Counted from the stretch's first letter, positions 1 to 13,800 are shown. The stretch is DNA of 64,000 bases from Tetrahymena elliotti 4EA (GCA_000231825.2 JH720324.1:476535-540534); one strand, 5' to 3'. Made by a program: numbers and translations. Notes: generated by a model from the sequence alone, not told the origin.

Positions 1-919
1 AAAACAAGTAATATTTTCAATAGTATTTACTGTAAATCAAAAAATAGATTTGTTTGAGAATAATTTGTTAAGCTAAGTATCTATTATTTTAAAAAAAATA
101 TAATTAAGTATTTAATTAAAATAAAAAAGTAAATTACTTATTCTAAACTTGTAAAGTGGTTATTCTATTCCATAGTTATTTTTTTAGAAAAAGAGTATTT
201 TATTTTATCCAGTATTTATTATTACTTATTTAATTAATTATGTAAATTTGAAAATAGCAGTTTCATTTTGTTTTAATTTGGTGTAAAAATAATATATACA
301 TACTATTTTATTTTAAATACAAATCAAATTTTTATTTATAGCCATTTTAAAATTTTCGTTTGTTTTTATTAATTTATTTCTTCAAAAAAAATAAATATTT
401 TTTAGAATTGAAAAGAATACAGTAAGTATTTAAAAAATTCTGTTAAATTATGATATTTCTAGTATCATAATTTAAATTGTGTTCATAAACAAATTAATTT
501 GATTTGCATTTATTTTAATTATTTTAAGTATCACCATTATTAGATACCTAAATGACAGCATTTTAATATAGGGAGTAACTATAATATAAAAGTAGTCCTT
601 TAAATAAAATGTTAGATTGTTATTGTAGATATGAAGTTTGAAACAAATATCTTAAAAATTATTAAAAGAAATAAACAAAAATCTTTTTTAAGATTTGTTT
701 TGTAATTTTGGATATTTTTCTATTTATTATTTGAAAAAGAAAAAGAGAATTTAAAGAAAATCATTGTTAAATTTAGTAAAAAAGTAAATATTTAAAGATA
801 TACTTAATTTATTAAACAATTTTATAATATTTTTAAATTTAATTTTTAAAATTTGGTGCTTTTAGCACTTTTAATAATTTTATTAATTATAATTATTGAT
901 GGTAGGTAGATAAGTCGTG
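1..919. other. AT-rich intergenic stretch
   Basis: I see no open frame with coding character on either strand and no RNA gene. The sequence is mostly A/T runs with TAATTAAT-like stretches. It is the 3' flank of the ATPase gene on the minus strand. Confidence 0.6.
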
Positions 920-3900
920 TCAAGAGGAAGAACTTTTTATTTGCTTAGGCCCAAAAATCTTTTTTAGAATTAACTTTTCAAGAAAGAAGGATACAAAAAA
1001 GGAGCCAACAACTATGATTAAGATATAGACCATTACGATCCTATGCTCACTTAGAGAGCTAGCTATATCAAGAGCTGAAATATTATATTCAGGCATGATA
1101 ATAGTAAGAATTAAGTATGCTGTAGAAATTACTAACCAAGGAAATAGAAGGTAGTTTTTAAAAATTGATTATTTAAAAGGATGAGATATGTGATAGACTA
1201 TGCATGATAAGTTATATAAGGGATTTATCATAAGGAAAATTATAGAGTTTAATTCTCCAGACATATTGTAAACCACTAATCCATCAGAATCATCTAATTT
1301 TGTAGTAACTACATGCCAGCTTTAAGAAGTGATAACCCAGTAACCCAAATAAAAGGCTGCACCGAAAATGATAAATTAGCTATACATAGACAGACTATTG
1401 TAGAGACCATAAAACTTATCATCAGGAACATAAGGTTATAGTTTGCTTTAAGGTTTACTAAATGCAATAAATGCTACTATTGGTACTCCAATCAGAAAAC
1501 CAAGATAGGTATACTCTAGACCTCCAAAATTCTAAGCTTCTTACAATAAAATCATAACTCCAATATATTTCATAACGTTTTAAGTGACAATATTTCTAAA
1601 AACTTCAATATTAATAGCCATAGTGCATCTTCCTAATTAAATAAATTTATTTTTTTAAATAAAAAAATGGAATTTATAATTTTAATACATACCTTCTAAC
1701 AATATTCTTTCAACACATTTAATTGACTGACTTTTAGAAGAAAATGGGGCTGAAAAAGCTGCATCTGCACATGCAAATGAGATACCAATGTCACCTATGA
1801 AATAAATAATCACATTATTGAATATATAATTTAAAGTAAATTAGATTTACCTTATTTAATAGCAGCACAATCATTTGCACCATCACCTATCATTCCGACT
1901 TTAATGCCAGCGCTTTAAAGAGTTTCTATGATGATTCTTTTTTATTCTGGTCTCATTCTAGAAAAGATTTATGTTTAACAAATTAATGACTAAAACAGAT
2001 CAAAATTATATGTGCTCTTAGTCCTCATAGTAGAATTTAGGCTTTTATTCTCGGAGACAATAGAAAAATCTACTTCAGAAATTTATTATAAACTGACGCT
2101 GCTTACATTTTTGAGATTATCATAAAAATGATCAATTACCTTACCAGTAATGACAAATTGCTCATTCTGACTTACTAATTCTTTTATAAATTGGCTTTCA
2201 GATTAATTTTATATTTACTAAGGATGAATTTATTCATTTTCAATCACAGATAATTTTATCTACTAGCTTTCTACATCTAAAAAGTAAACCTTCCTGTTTC
2301 CATCAACAATATTACACTCAATACCAGTTTATAAAGTTGTGAGAGGATTATCGCCAGAAATAATTTTGCATTCTATTTAGCCTTCTTTTAAGCTTTATAT
2401 TGCTTCTGGAGTATCTTCTTTTAATTAGTTTTCTAAAGCTAAAAATCCTAAAAATTTAAGATTCTATTCAAGCTATTCTCTTGTAAGATTAATACCTTCC
2501 TTAGCAGAATTTAATTCTTTGTAAGCCATAGCAATCATTCTAAACCCTTTTAAAGAAAGCTTGTTTTGAAGAGATTTGTAGTTGTTTGGAATAGTTTATG
2601 GTTAGCAAAGATCAAATACTTTTTCAGGAGCTCCTTTCAAAAATAAATAGCTCTTTGAAGTCCATAGATCGTTAGCCACACAAGACATAGATTAATTTTC
2701 TGATGAAAATTCAAACATTCTGACAACTGATAATTCATTCTAAATTTTAGGGTGTGAGCTCTTAAATTTGATATTCATATCTGAAACGTTTGAAATTTGA
2801 TATTCTGAAAATTTGACCATTTCAATATCTAACATATCTCCTACTAATTCATCATTTATCAAATACGCGCCATGACAAGTACTAAAAAGCTTATGCTAAA
2901 TATCATTAAATCTATTTTCGTCAATCACCATTTACTTTGTAATCATTTAATCAAGACATTCATTATAATATCCATACACGTTTATTCCATTCTCTGTTAA
3001 TGTACCTGTCTATTATATTGTTAAATATTTTATAATTCTCATTTATTATTTTATTCTCAAAAAATACAAAAAAGAGGTGGGTTAATTTAAATCATATTCG
3101 CCTCACCAAATATTCTCAAAAATTATTGATAAATATTTATATTAATTAGTAAATACTTCCTCTTATTCTACTCTTTGTTCATATACTTATTTAAGGAGGA
3201 TTTTTAAACATTATATTTGAAATTATAATAGGGGTTTATTATAGAATAGTGATAGACAATTTGCCTTAAATTAATAAGAGTAATTTACTTTATCAAAACA
3301 CATGTGAGTAACTTTTCCCGAAATGAAAGTCTTTTATGGATCTATGCCATAAATGTCGTATAACCTTAACCTCATCATAGCTAGGGTTTGACTGATAGCA
3401 GCAAATATTGGCAGGAAAGGGGGAATAATCCAAGTTACAGTATCAAAGAATCTATAAAAATAGAACTATTTAGGGAAATCTAAAACATACATTTAGTGGA
3501 TTCTACTAAAGTAAACAATTAAAACTATAACTAGGAGTCCTATTAATTATATACAATTACAATAAATGATTATTTAATTTAGAAGTAAACAATTCACTAA
3601 GGTTTAAAATAGTATTTTAAAAAATATCTTATAAAAATAGTACCAAGTAAATAGTACATAGCATTTAAATAGTAAGTAAATTTTAAGGGCTTTGGATAGA
3701 GGACAGATCTCAAAATTTGTCCTTTAAATGATTAAAAACCTACACGGATGACTTTAGCTAGTACTTGCTAATTTTCATCTTTCTTTGATTAAAATATTTC
3801 AGTGCCTTCATAAAGAATGTATTTCTATTAATTTAAGATTTATAAAATAGTATGATATTTGTAACAAAAAATTATGAGTAAGTTAGTGAAAATCTTCTAT

Positions 3901-5254
3901 AGCAAATTTAATAAAAGAATTCTTCATGTACATTGAAATTTTTAGAGTAAGAGAATTTTTCGTCAGAAGGTGGCAAAGGATATTTGGGAATTGGAAGTGA
4001 TTCTCCTGTAAGAGTTACTTCATTTAGTAGTGCTTCTCCAGAAATAAGTATACAGTCACAAGGAAGAACTTGCTTGTCTGATAGCATGATGATATCTCCA
4101 ACTGCAATTTCTTTACTAGAAATTTGTTTTGTTTCACTTTCTATGGCTTGAACTATCTCAATTTTTTTGTTTTCTTGAAGATTTTTAAAGAAAAATATGT
4201 TAATTATTTTAATAGGTCATGAAGGGAAAAAAGATTTCAAAAATACTTAAATTAAAATTGACATTTGAGTAAAAAATTTAAAAATTTTTAGATTGTATGT
4301 CAATATTTAAAACTAAAAAATCTAAAGATAGATAAAAATTGTATGAATGATAAGTATACGGATAATTTAACTATGAAAGATAAAGGGTTTATTGAAATTC
4401 GTGGTGGCATTTATCTGTCTAGTTTATGCTGAATAGAATAAAATAGGGCAATTAAAATTAAAATTAGAAGGTAGTTAAGAAGTACTTTTTCTTAAAACTG
4501 TCAAATTGTCATTAATGTGAGCCATTTGTTGAAGCTTTTTCAGAGAGATCCTCATCATAATGTAATTCAGACAGGTAACAGAAAAAGATACACTAAAGAT
4601 CAAAATAGAAAATTGAATATAGCTCTCGAATATCCACAATAACATACTGATATACTACAAAAAATAGAATGGTGATGTCATCACTCTGAATAAATAAGAA
4701 GGCAAAGATGGGATATCGATCACTCTTTCACATTTTCCATAATGCTATTAGTTTGCATGAACCTCATTTGTATCTAAGAAGTCCTTCTACCTTAACTAAT
4801 TAAATAATTAATCGCTAACAGGAAACTCTAAAGCTTGAAAGTATCTACTATTTTATTACTCATAGTAGACATATCTTAACATTCTATTCTAGAAGCAAAA
4901 AGCTCTATCATATGGCTTATCATCTTCCAAATCCTATTTCAAATCATTCTTTTCAAGGCTCTAAAAGGCTAAAGTTTTATCTGAATTAAGAACAAGTACA
5001 TGAGTGCAATCTTGAATAAGCAAAACTTCTTTGTATAAGAATGTTTTTCTTAGCTTGAAGAACCATCTTAGTAAAAGAAGGAAAAACCCAACAGTTATGA
5101 TTGAAAAGAATATGGCTAAAGCAAGCTTTAATTTTTTAATTCTCAGTAAGGTAACGCTTTCAATGACAGTTTCCCCTTCTATATTTGACTATTTGATAGT
5201 GACATTTGAGCTATAAAAACTATTTATCAATGCATCTTATAAGTTATTTTTCAT
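920..5254 (-). CDS. P5B-type cation-transporting ATPase (ATP13A-like), multi-exon
   Basis: P-type ATPases move cations or polyamines across membranes through a phospho-aspartate intermediate; P5B pumps usually sit in endo-lysosomal or vesicle membranes. Reading down the minus strand from ATG at 5254, I see an N-terminal hydrophobic pair, then TSPFYFLQYISMLLW near 4.67 kb, the actuator motif LTGESLPIPK near 4.0 kb, the P5B membrane motif PPFLP near 3.4 kb, the phosphorylation site DK/TGTLT, then IFSRMRPEQK, the hinge GMIGDGANDCAAIK and a C-terminal set of membrane helices ending in TGA at 920-922. Introns I can place are 3825-3931, 3010-3288, 1795-1850 and 1633-1692. At least two more (about 4.2-4.4 kb and 3.55-3.65 kb) have uncertain ends. 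PPxLP in M4 is the feature that separates P5B from other P-type classes. The class is firm; the substrate cannot be read from sequence. Confidence 0.9.
3010..3288 (-). other. Intron splitting the DKTGTLT phosphorylation motif
   Basis: The exon ends ...CFDK and is followed by GTAAAT. After 279 bases the sequence ...AATAG is followed by ACA GGT ACA TTA ACA, giving TGTLT. Joining restores DKTGTLT in frame. This is the longest placed intron of the gene; the other three placed are 56, 60 and 107 bases. Confidence 0.8.
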
Positions 5255-6050
5255 TTATGCTTAAACTGTTCTTTCTTTCTTTGCTTAATTTATTACTTTA
5301 AAATTATATGAAATGATTCAATCAAAAATCTTTTACATTATGAGTAAAATTTTCTTTTTAAAAAAAGCAAGCAAGAAAGAAATTTTTAAAGAAATTAACA
5401 CTTTTTAGAATCTCACACTCTATTTTTCTATTATCTTTGGGAAATTTTAAATCAAACGAAAATAGGAATAATTCAGGACTCAAAATTTTGTATTAATTCT
5501 TATCTTATCTATCAAGCAAAAGAGTTCATTTTTTTAATCACTGAACACTTTCACTGTTTCTTTTAAACACAGAGTTCAAGCAAAGGCCCAAAATAAAAAT
5601 AAATTATTTTAAAATGATTTGATTATAATTAATAAGAAATAATAATAAATCAAGTCTATTAAAAATGAAAAATATCATTTTAATCATTTAATTTAAAAAT
5701 AAAGAAACATCGAACAAAACATTAAGATAAACAAAAAATAAATATTAATACAATGTTTTTTATTGTTTTTTTGCTTTCTCATTAAGTTGTCAGGAATTGC
5801 ATTTTTTCAAAAAAACAAATTTTAATAAATTGTATAATGTATGAAAGTAATCATTAGATTTAATAATCAATTATTTCTGTCACTTCATTTGTGGTTATTA
5901 ATTATTTCAAAATTATAATGAAAATTTAACTATTCTTTTTGCTTTTTATAGTTTTTATCTTAATTCTGATATTTGCTTTTTATCAATTTGATTCGACCTT
6001 TTAAAAATGAGGAAAAGACAAAAATTTAATAAATTTGTAAATAAAAAAAT
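5255..6050. other. AT-rich intergenic stretch upstream of the ATPase
   Basis: It should contain the promoter of the minus-strand ATPase gene, but I recognise no specific element. I see no gene. Confidence 0.5.
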
Positions 6051-6079
6051 TAATATGCTAAAGCAAAACAACTCAACTC

Positions 6080-6725
6080 AGTGTAGCTCATAAGTTAAAG
6101 CCATTATTTTATCCAAAAATATATAACTAATATTTAAACACATCTTTATTTTAAGTTACATCACAAAATTTTGAGATTAGAACACTTTATGGATAAGGAT
6201 CCTAGTTCTTAAACACCCATCTAGCCAATATTATTATCCCTTTTTAAGAATTATAAAAATAATTATTGAAAAATTAATTTTTTTCTATTTTAAAACAATT
6301 AAGACTTTTATTTATTCAAAAATGCATCATTAATATTTAAAAACTACTTTTACTTTAGGTTAGAGTCAAAATTTAGAGACTTGAACATTTTCCTAATCCG
6401 TATCTAGTGTTGTAGTGTTGGGCATATTTTAAAAAATTGACTTTCTAATAATTTAAAAAATAAAAACAAGTATTTGTGTATTCACTCACTTTCAAATAAT
6501 ATTCGAATTACCAGAAATTATTCTAATAAAAATACTTATTATAAAAAGAGAAATTTATTCAAATTATAAGTTCATAAATTAAAATTTTTATTTATTTATT
6601 CAAAAATTTTATTGAAATACTGCTTTCACCAGATAGTAAGAATTAAAATTTAAAGATTAAATCTTTTTTCTAAGCAAAATCCTAATCTTGGACATATTAA
6701 TTTCACCAATTTTAGAATTTTTTAA
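6080..6725. repeat. Degenerate dispersed repeat, about three units
   Basis: Three stretches near 6145-6240, 6345-6430 and 6615-6715 share the succession AAAATTT, then GAGA/AAGA, a T-rich spacer, and a CCTAATC/CCTAGT-like block. The surrounding sequence has none of these. The units are separated by A/T runs and are heavily diverged. I see no coding potential. Confidence 0.35.
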
Positions 6726-6880
6726 AAAAATAAGAAAAATAAATATTCAAGAAAGAGATATTCTAAAATTTTATAATTAAAAAAATTAAAATTAAAGCAA
6801 ATACATCAAAAAATACATTTTTTAAATGTAAATGTTTAATATTTGTTAGATTTTTATTTAATTTTATTTAAAAAAATATT

Positions 6881-7326
6881 TCAAAAGAATAAAGAGAAAA
6901 CGAACAATAATAATACAGACAAAGCCAAAAGAGAACCTTTAATAATTTCATTATAACTATTCATACCATCTTCATAAATAGCTACTGTAGGATCGTTTGA
7001 AGCTGTACCATCATTTTAGAAAGTTGTACCAAAAGATCATATCTAGGATTTTTAAACAAATAAAATTTTAAGTATTTTAATCCAAAATAATTAAATTAAG
7101 AATTAGTTTTTATTTTTTGACTTTTTAAATGGTAGCTATTTATATTTATATAAAAAACGGGTCGATGGGGTCTTAGAAAGTAGAGTTATGCAGTAAAATT
7201 ATAGGGAAAAAACATCTGCTCTGCTTAAATAATAGGTGAGCACTTTGTACAAGTATTGTAATTATCTCTCTATAAGTTTTATGGTAGACAACAGATACTG
7301 CAATAGGCATTAATCTAAGATCTCAT
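6881..7326 (-). pseudogene. Decayed member of the small cysteine-rich secreted family
   Basis: The first codons (ATGAGATCT) and the stretch TTGCAGTATCTGTTGTC match the signal-peptide region of the intact gene at 11383-11763, with the part between them deleted. A middle block (NYNTCTKCS) matches NTYNTCSKCT of that gene. The last third is open and reads NDGTASNDPTV, then EDGMNSYNEIIKGSLLALS and a hydrophobic end before TGA, matching the family C-terminus, but with Tyr where the relatives have Cys. Frame changes and deletions lie between these blocks, so no full-length protein is possible. It is the member of the row nearest the ATPase gene. Confidence 0.7.
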
Positions 7327-8393
7327 TATTACTAATTATTATTAGGTATTATTTTTATAATTATAATGGTAAAGTTTTTGTTATTTAATAATAGTTAATA
7401 AAAGAAGAAGGCAAGTTATCTTTTCAGAATATTTATTTTTAGATTTCGAGTGTTTATTTTTAAGTTTTTGATTTTAATTATGAAATAAAACCTACAAAGT
7501 TAAATAAGTATAAATAAATTTAGAAATTTTGTGAGTATCTCTTAATGAAGTTTACCTTATTCTTTCAACATTTTACAATTCAAAAATCCATTTTTAGACA
7601 TATGAATAGAAATTAATTTTACATTTGATTTAATTGTTTTTCAATATTTTACTTTTAAAGATAGATTATTTTGGAAATTTTAAAATGGAAAAATATAAAT
7701 TTAATCTATTTTTAGCTTTTCTTTTTCATTCAAAGATAATTGCAAACTTCTAAATCAAAATTTAATTTTTGTTTCGGTAAAATTAATTTTCAAATTTCCA
7801 TCAATCTATTTGGTAAAAACCAAAGAAAAGAATTCTTCAACTAACTTATTTAAATGTTTGAGTTTATTTTTTATTCAGAGCCAAAGTATTAAAAAAAAAT
7901 TTAATTACAAAAATCTCAAATAAACTCAAGAGGAAATATTTTAGGATATTAGGAGGAAATTTTTTATTAAAATGTAAATTCACTTTTAATATTTAGGTTT
8001 ATTTGTCACAAGAAAATATGGTATCAAAAATCATTTTTCAAATAATAAATTTAATGTGTATTTTTTTCCATGCATTTTGCCTTTGTAAATTACTTTGGAT
8101 TCTGCATTATTCAAAAAATTATTTATTCAAATCAATTTTTAATTTTTGATTTCATTTTGAATCTATTTACCAATCAATTGATTTCAATAGATAATTTTAA
8201 ATATAAAATAAGTTGCAATTTATTAATAGGTAAGGGTTTAAACTAACATTAAATAAAGTGTGTCAATTCATTAAATTGATAAAAATTCTGAGAAGATATA
8301 TGAAAAAATAAAATTCAAACAAAATACATATCAGACATACATTTTTCATACAAATAATTTTTAGCTCTTTGGCTTTATCATTTTATGCTTAAA
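7327..8393. other. Intergenic spacer, partly shared with the larger duplicated segments
   Basis: I see no gene. The part around 7850-7970, with CTTATTTAAATGTTTG and later AAATAAACTCAAGAGGAAA, resembles the block at about 16070-16190 of the duplicated segment farther right. This suggests that the gene and its upstream flank were copied together. Confidence 0.4.
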
Positions 8394-8783
8394 TCAAAAA
8401 AGTAAAGATAAAATAACAATTAATAATGCTTATAAACCTAATAGAGAGCTATTAAGAGCAGCATTACAATCATTAGTTCCATCTACATAAGCGGTGACAG
8501 TAGAATCACTTTTAGCAGTACCGTCAGAAGTAAAAATAGATCCACAATCCTTAGCACATTTAATATAAGCACTAGCTGAGTCTTTATTAGATGAACATTT
8601 AATACATAGAGAGTAATTATTATAAGCTGATAAGCAAGTATCATAGGCGCAAGTAGGTTTTTTTAACTTAGATATGCAAACAATATATTCACCAACTTAT
8701 TCTTGGGTCATCCAGGAAACAGTTTCACATTATACTGCAGATAGTAAAATAAGAGCAACTAAGGCAAAAGCAAAAGATCTCAT
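8394..8783 (-). CDS. Small secreted cysteine-rich protein, probably GPI-anchored (129 aa)
   Basis: A single exon runs from ATG at 8783 to TGA at 8394-8396 when TAA is read as Gln. Residues 1-19 form a signal peptide (MRSFAFALVALILLSAVQC). The mature part has cysteines arranged as in its relatives: PTCA, a CxxC-type pair at LCIKCS, KCAKDCGS, and one Cys just before the tail. The end, NSSLLGLQALLIVILSLLF, is a small-residue site followed by an uninterrupted hydrophobic stretch, as expected for GPI attachment in ciliate surface proteins. It is clearly homologous to the genes at 11383-11763 and 24819-25184. Function is unknown; a cell-surface role is inferred from the two targeting signals only. 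A single C-terminal membrane anchor is an alternative to GPI. Confidence 0.85.
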
Positions 8784-11280
8784 CTTTATTCGTTCGAGTT
8801 TTATTTTTAATTTATTTATTTGATTTGAAATACTATTTTATATTAAATAAATGATTTGAATACTTGTGAGGTGAAGCTTTTAAAAAAATTGATTTTTAAT
8901 TTCGAATGATTTTGAAAAAGTTTATTGAATGCGCCTAGAGAAATTGAACAAAAGTATAAAAGTAATTATATTTAAAAAATTAATTAGCTTTAAAGTTTGT
9001 TCTATAATTAATTCTAATTTCGAATTTCGAATTTAAAATTTTATTCATGTAAATAAAAGTAGTTTTGTCTCAAGTTCATGTTTTCTACTTCAACATACTT
9101 TAGGTGTTAATGATTTTCATGATTTATCTCTGTAAGATTGATTCTATTTGTCTGATAAATAAAAATTCCAAACATTGAATCCTCAGAAAATATTTTCTCT
9201 TCAAGTCTAGCTTTTTGGCAAAACTTTTTCAAAAAACTAAAAAAATTAAATTAAGTAACTCAGTTCAAATTTGATTTTCGGTTCATCGTATTAAAGTTAA
9301 AAATATTTCTAAAAATAAACTGCAAATCCTTGTACTCCTTTTCTGTGGTTTTGCCAAAAAAAAAAAATCAATTTTTTTATATGGCCACATTTTAAGGGTA
9401 AAACCAAGGGAGGGAGAAGATCTTAATTAATGAAGATCTACGGTATATAAAATGAAAAAAAAACTGAAGGAAAAACATTTTTGATTTAAATATGTATTCA
9501 ATAATAATCAATTTTATCTTTGTTATTATTTAAAATTTTATCTAGATATCTTATTAACAGTGATACTTTTAACTTTTAATTATTTGAATTCATTTGCTTT
9601 TTTACAAAAATATGGAAATAAGTTTTTATTTTATTTAAAAAATTTTAATCTTCTTCATAAGTGAAACAAAATGGAAGATTTGTTTAGCTTGATTAAAAAA
9701 TTAGAAATAAATTAATTTTGGTTGATAACATACAATTCTTTTTTTGAATTGTCTTTCTCTAAAATTACTAGTTTTATTTTAATTGTTTTAGTGTGAGTAA
9801 GTGAGCTGATTCTCTTAACATCTAAACATTATTTTTAAGTATTAAAATATTTGTTGAGGTACTTACTTTTTCATTTAAAATAAAAATTTCATCATAAAAA
9901 AATTAAACTTTGATAAAAGAATCGAATTTTATTATCTTTTATATTTATTTTATTCGAAATTAATAAATAACCCTAAATTAAAAATTTAAATTAGTAATCA
10001 AATTATTAAATTTCTTCATAAAAACCTTACTAATTTTATGATTGTTCTATGAATTTTAGCATAGCATCATAAAACTGATAATCTTTGTATTTTTTATACA
10101 TTTGTTTACTCATTATTTTATGGTAATATTCGATTCGCATTATACAATATGTAATTATTAGTTCATGCACCATTTTTGTTATTAAATAAGTGCTTTAATT
10201 ATTAATTTTGATTATCAAAATATTTATAAGGAAAAATATCAAAATAGTTGAGTGAAAATTTCAATTAATTATGCAGTCGAAGCTAAAATAGAGCTCACTA
10301 TTATTGTCTTGAAATTTTAAATATCTTCTATATATAATAAATTAATCTTACTAAATAATTATTATCAATTATTTAACATTTTATAATATTTATTTTCTCA
10401 AACTTATCTCCAAATATTTATTTTATTATTTTAAGCTATTTCAAATAATTAATAATTATAATGTTTATTTTCTAATTCATTCAAAAATTAAAAAATGGCA
10501 GAAATAAGAAAACAAAAATCTCAAAATCCACTTCTTGTCAAAATAAAAGCCAATGATTAGGAGTGAATGTAACTCCAGGAATTACGGTAAATGCCAAAAA
10601 TTTATTAGTTAGTTTTTCCCTTGGTTTCGATTTACACTATCACTTACAGAGAATAATTTCAAAATATTTTAAATTTGTATCAAGATTTTATCAAAGTTTT
10701 GTATATTTTAACATGAAAGAAACTAAATATATTCTGTAGATCAAAGTGAAGCTATAATTTAAGAGGGTTATGAGTTAGCTTCATGTTAGGCATTTATTTT
10801 TTGAAGTTATTGTTAAAACTTGCTATAATAAAGAAATTTATTTTATTTGATAAATAGATAGATTTAAAATTTTGAAAAATTTTTATGCAGAATACAAACT
10901 TCATAAAAAAAGTAAAGGAAAAATATTAAAGAGTAGAGTTAAAATACCAAGTAATAATACTGGTAAAATTCAATTAGAGCTTTAATAAAATAATCTTATT
11001 TAATATAATTAACATAACGTCAAGAACTAATAACTAAATGTTTTATTTTTTGATATGAATATCCACTTTTTAAAAATTACAGACGAAAATATCTGTATTT
11101 CAACAATTTAAATTGGATTTCACAACTTAGCTTTTATAATGTTTATTTTATTTTCATTGAAAATTTTCAATTGTTCATTGCTAATTTTTAATTAGTCTCT
11201 ATAAAATTAATAATTTCTAGCATATTATTTTATACTAATATAAAAGTTAAAAGGCTTTAGATAATATTAAATTAAGTTTG
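8784..11280. other. Large AT-rich intergenic spacer
   Basis: About 2.5 kb with no gene that I can support on either strand. A slightly less AT-rich patch lies near 9330-9450 (GGCCACATTTTAAGGG and nearby) but carries no open frame. It should include the upstream region of the 8394-8783 gene. Confidence 0.5.
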
Positions 11281-11382
11281 ATGATGAAACAAAATAAAAT
11301 TAAATTAAAACAAATACATCAAAACATACATTTTCTATACATTTAAATATTTGTTAAATTTTTATTTAATTTTATTTTAAAA

Positions 11383-11763
11383 TCAAAAGAGTAAAGCGAA
11401 AACAGATAATACTAATGCTGATAAAGCTAAAAGAGAACCATTAAGAATGTCTAAACAAGTGTTCATACCATCTACATAAGTAGCTACAGTAGCATCGCTT
11501 TTAGCGGTAGTATCAGATTTGAAAGTAGAGCCACAGTCTTTGATACAGCTAATTTTAGAACTTACGCTATCTGAAGAAGTGCATTTTGAGCAAGTATTGT
11601 AAGTGTTATAAGCAGTTTCGCAAGCACCATTGGTTGCAGCACAAGTAGGTTTTGTTAACTTTAATACACAAGCTGCATACTCAGCGGCTTTTTCTTCATC
11701 AGTTTTACAGTTGACAACAGTTACTGCAATAAGGGCAAATAAGACAAGAGTCAAAGATCTCAT
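11383..11763 (-). CDS. Small secreted cysteine-rich protein, probably GPI-anchored (126 aa)
   Basis: A single-exon frame needing no reassigned codon runs from ATG at 11763 to TGA at 11383. Residues 1-19 are a signal peptide (MRSLTLVLFALIAVTVVNC). The mature chain starts KTDEEKAAEYAAC and then carries PTCAATNGAC, NTYNTCSKCTSS, ISCIKDCGSTF and MNTCLD. The end, LNGSLLALSALVLSVFALLF, fits a GPI-attachment signal (small residues then hydrophobic tail). It is the best-preserved member of the local family and sits at the right-to-left start of duplicated segment A. Codon use is richer in G+C than the surroundings, as expected for an expressed ciliate gene. Its biological role cannot be told from sequence. 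Confidence 0.88.
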   Translation of the reverse strand: MRSLTLVLFALIAVTVVNCKTDEEKAAEYAACVLKLTKPTCAATNGACETAYNTYNTCSKCTSSDSVSSKISCIKDCGSTFKSDTTAKSDATVATYVDGMNTCLDILNGSLLALSALVLSVFALLF

Positions 11764-13800
11764 TATTATTTAGGTATTATATTTTTTATTTGAATAGTAA
11801 TGTTTTTGTTATTTAATAATTATAAAAAATGATGAAGCTGCTCTAGCTTTTGAACATAATTATTATTTGAATTCGAGTTTATACTTTAATAATTTTGATT
11901 TTATAATAAAGAAATAAAATGATCAAAATTAAATTAGTTTCATAAATAAATTTTGAAAAATAGTTAGTAATCTTGTTAAGACCTGATATATTGTAGGAAA
12001 TTTAATTTTTTTTATTAGTTGTAAAATGCTGAAAGAATAAAAAAGAAATGATTTAAATCATTAAAAAATTATAAAGCGGATATGATAAGGAAAATTATTT
12101 TAAATTTTATATATATTTAATAGTATTCTCAATCTTTTTCTTTTATTTTTTGAAGGAATCACATGAAAATTTTTCATGCAATATATGAAATTTAATTTAT
12201 TTTTTACTTATTTCTTTTTCATTACTAACAAAATCCTAAAAGTATTTGGAAGTTCTCATGAAGAATATAAAAAAATTATTTTAAAGTAAAAAAATTGTGA
12301 GATAACAATTCCTTTGAAAAATATATTTCTTTCTATAGTATCCAACATATCTCAAGAGAATTTATCAAAATCTAATTTATGTTTAGCTTTTATGTTTGAT
12401 TAATTTTCTAATTTCGATATTTTAAAAAAATCAGCTTTCAAGTTTTTCATCTTACACATTTAAATTTTTTATTAAATGATTTACTATTTGCAGCCAATTT
12501 ATAAAGAAAACTTCAAGACTTAATATTTAAAACTTAAAGGTTGTTTAACAAATTTTTTATTTCTACATAAGTCAATATTATTCATTTATTGAAAATAAAA
12601 AAAAATTTTTTAACCATAATGGTAACATATTTAAAATATCAATTAATGAAACAGCAACTTAGTAGCTGGCTGATTCAGAAATTCTTAATAAATACGAAGA
12701 AATAAAATAGAATAAATATTTAAATTATAAAAATAAATAAGATGAAATATTTTTCAAGTTTTTTATTTAGAAAGGAATAATAATGGACTGTGTATAATTA
12801 TTTAGAAATGCGTATGTAAAGATAACAAATTAATGATTTAATGATCCTATTTTATTGGCTAGAAAATCTTTGTTGTCTTTCTAAATTTGAAAACTTAATC
12901 ATTCAAAGAATAAATTTTGTTGTTACACTTTTTTTTTCATTCCAAATTGAATCTAAATTTATAAAAATATAAAACTTATTTGTATCTAATTGAATTATTT
13001 TTAAATTTCGACTGAATTTATTCGAAATTAATTAACAATTTCAATTGAAAAACCAGTCATTAATTACCATGACTATTTTTAGATTTCTTAAATAGCTATC
13101 CTTACATATTTTACTATTTGCTTTATACATTTTAATTTGCTTTGTGCGTCACTTAATTTATTAAAGCAGAAAATTTGATTCAATAATGATTATTTGATTT
13201 CAATATTGATAAAACCCATTCAATACTCTAAAGCGCATTAGGCAAAAATCGAATTATTAATATAAAAATTTATAACATAATTCTGTATTTAAAATTCATT
13301 TTAACTCATCTACAATTATTTGAGTATGAAATAGTTGAATTTATTCATCTCATTTTGAAAAAATAAAATATTACGATTTAAAACTTTTTATCCATATATC
13401 TTATTTAAAAAACCTCAGTAAGTTTGTAAATTGTCAATATCTCTTCATATTTAATCTTAATTAATTATTTTTTTCATGTTAAATGTTAATTTACTATATA
13501 AATCAAGCATAAATCTTTATTGATAAAACACATGTTAAATTCATATATTTGCAAGTTTTTTTTTCATATGAATGTTTATTTATATAAGCTAAAATAACAA
13601 ATATGAAATATCAAAGAAGATAGTAGATAAAGTTAAAGGATAAGAATGAAGAAGAGTATTTCAAGTATTAATACTACCGAAATCAATATTTGCTACATAT
13701 ATTTTTTCATTTTTGAAAGGAAAATTTATGGTGAAAAAACATATAAAAAAATAGTTCAATATAAGAATTATTTGTAGTTTGCTAGGATGATGTATTACTA

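Noticed and set aside
5031..5216. Plus-strand frame of 61 codons
   Set aside because: It lies antisense to the first coding exon of the P5B ATPase.
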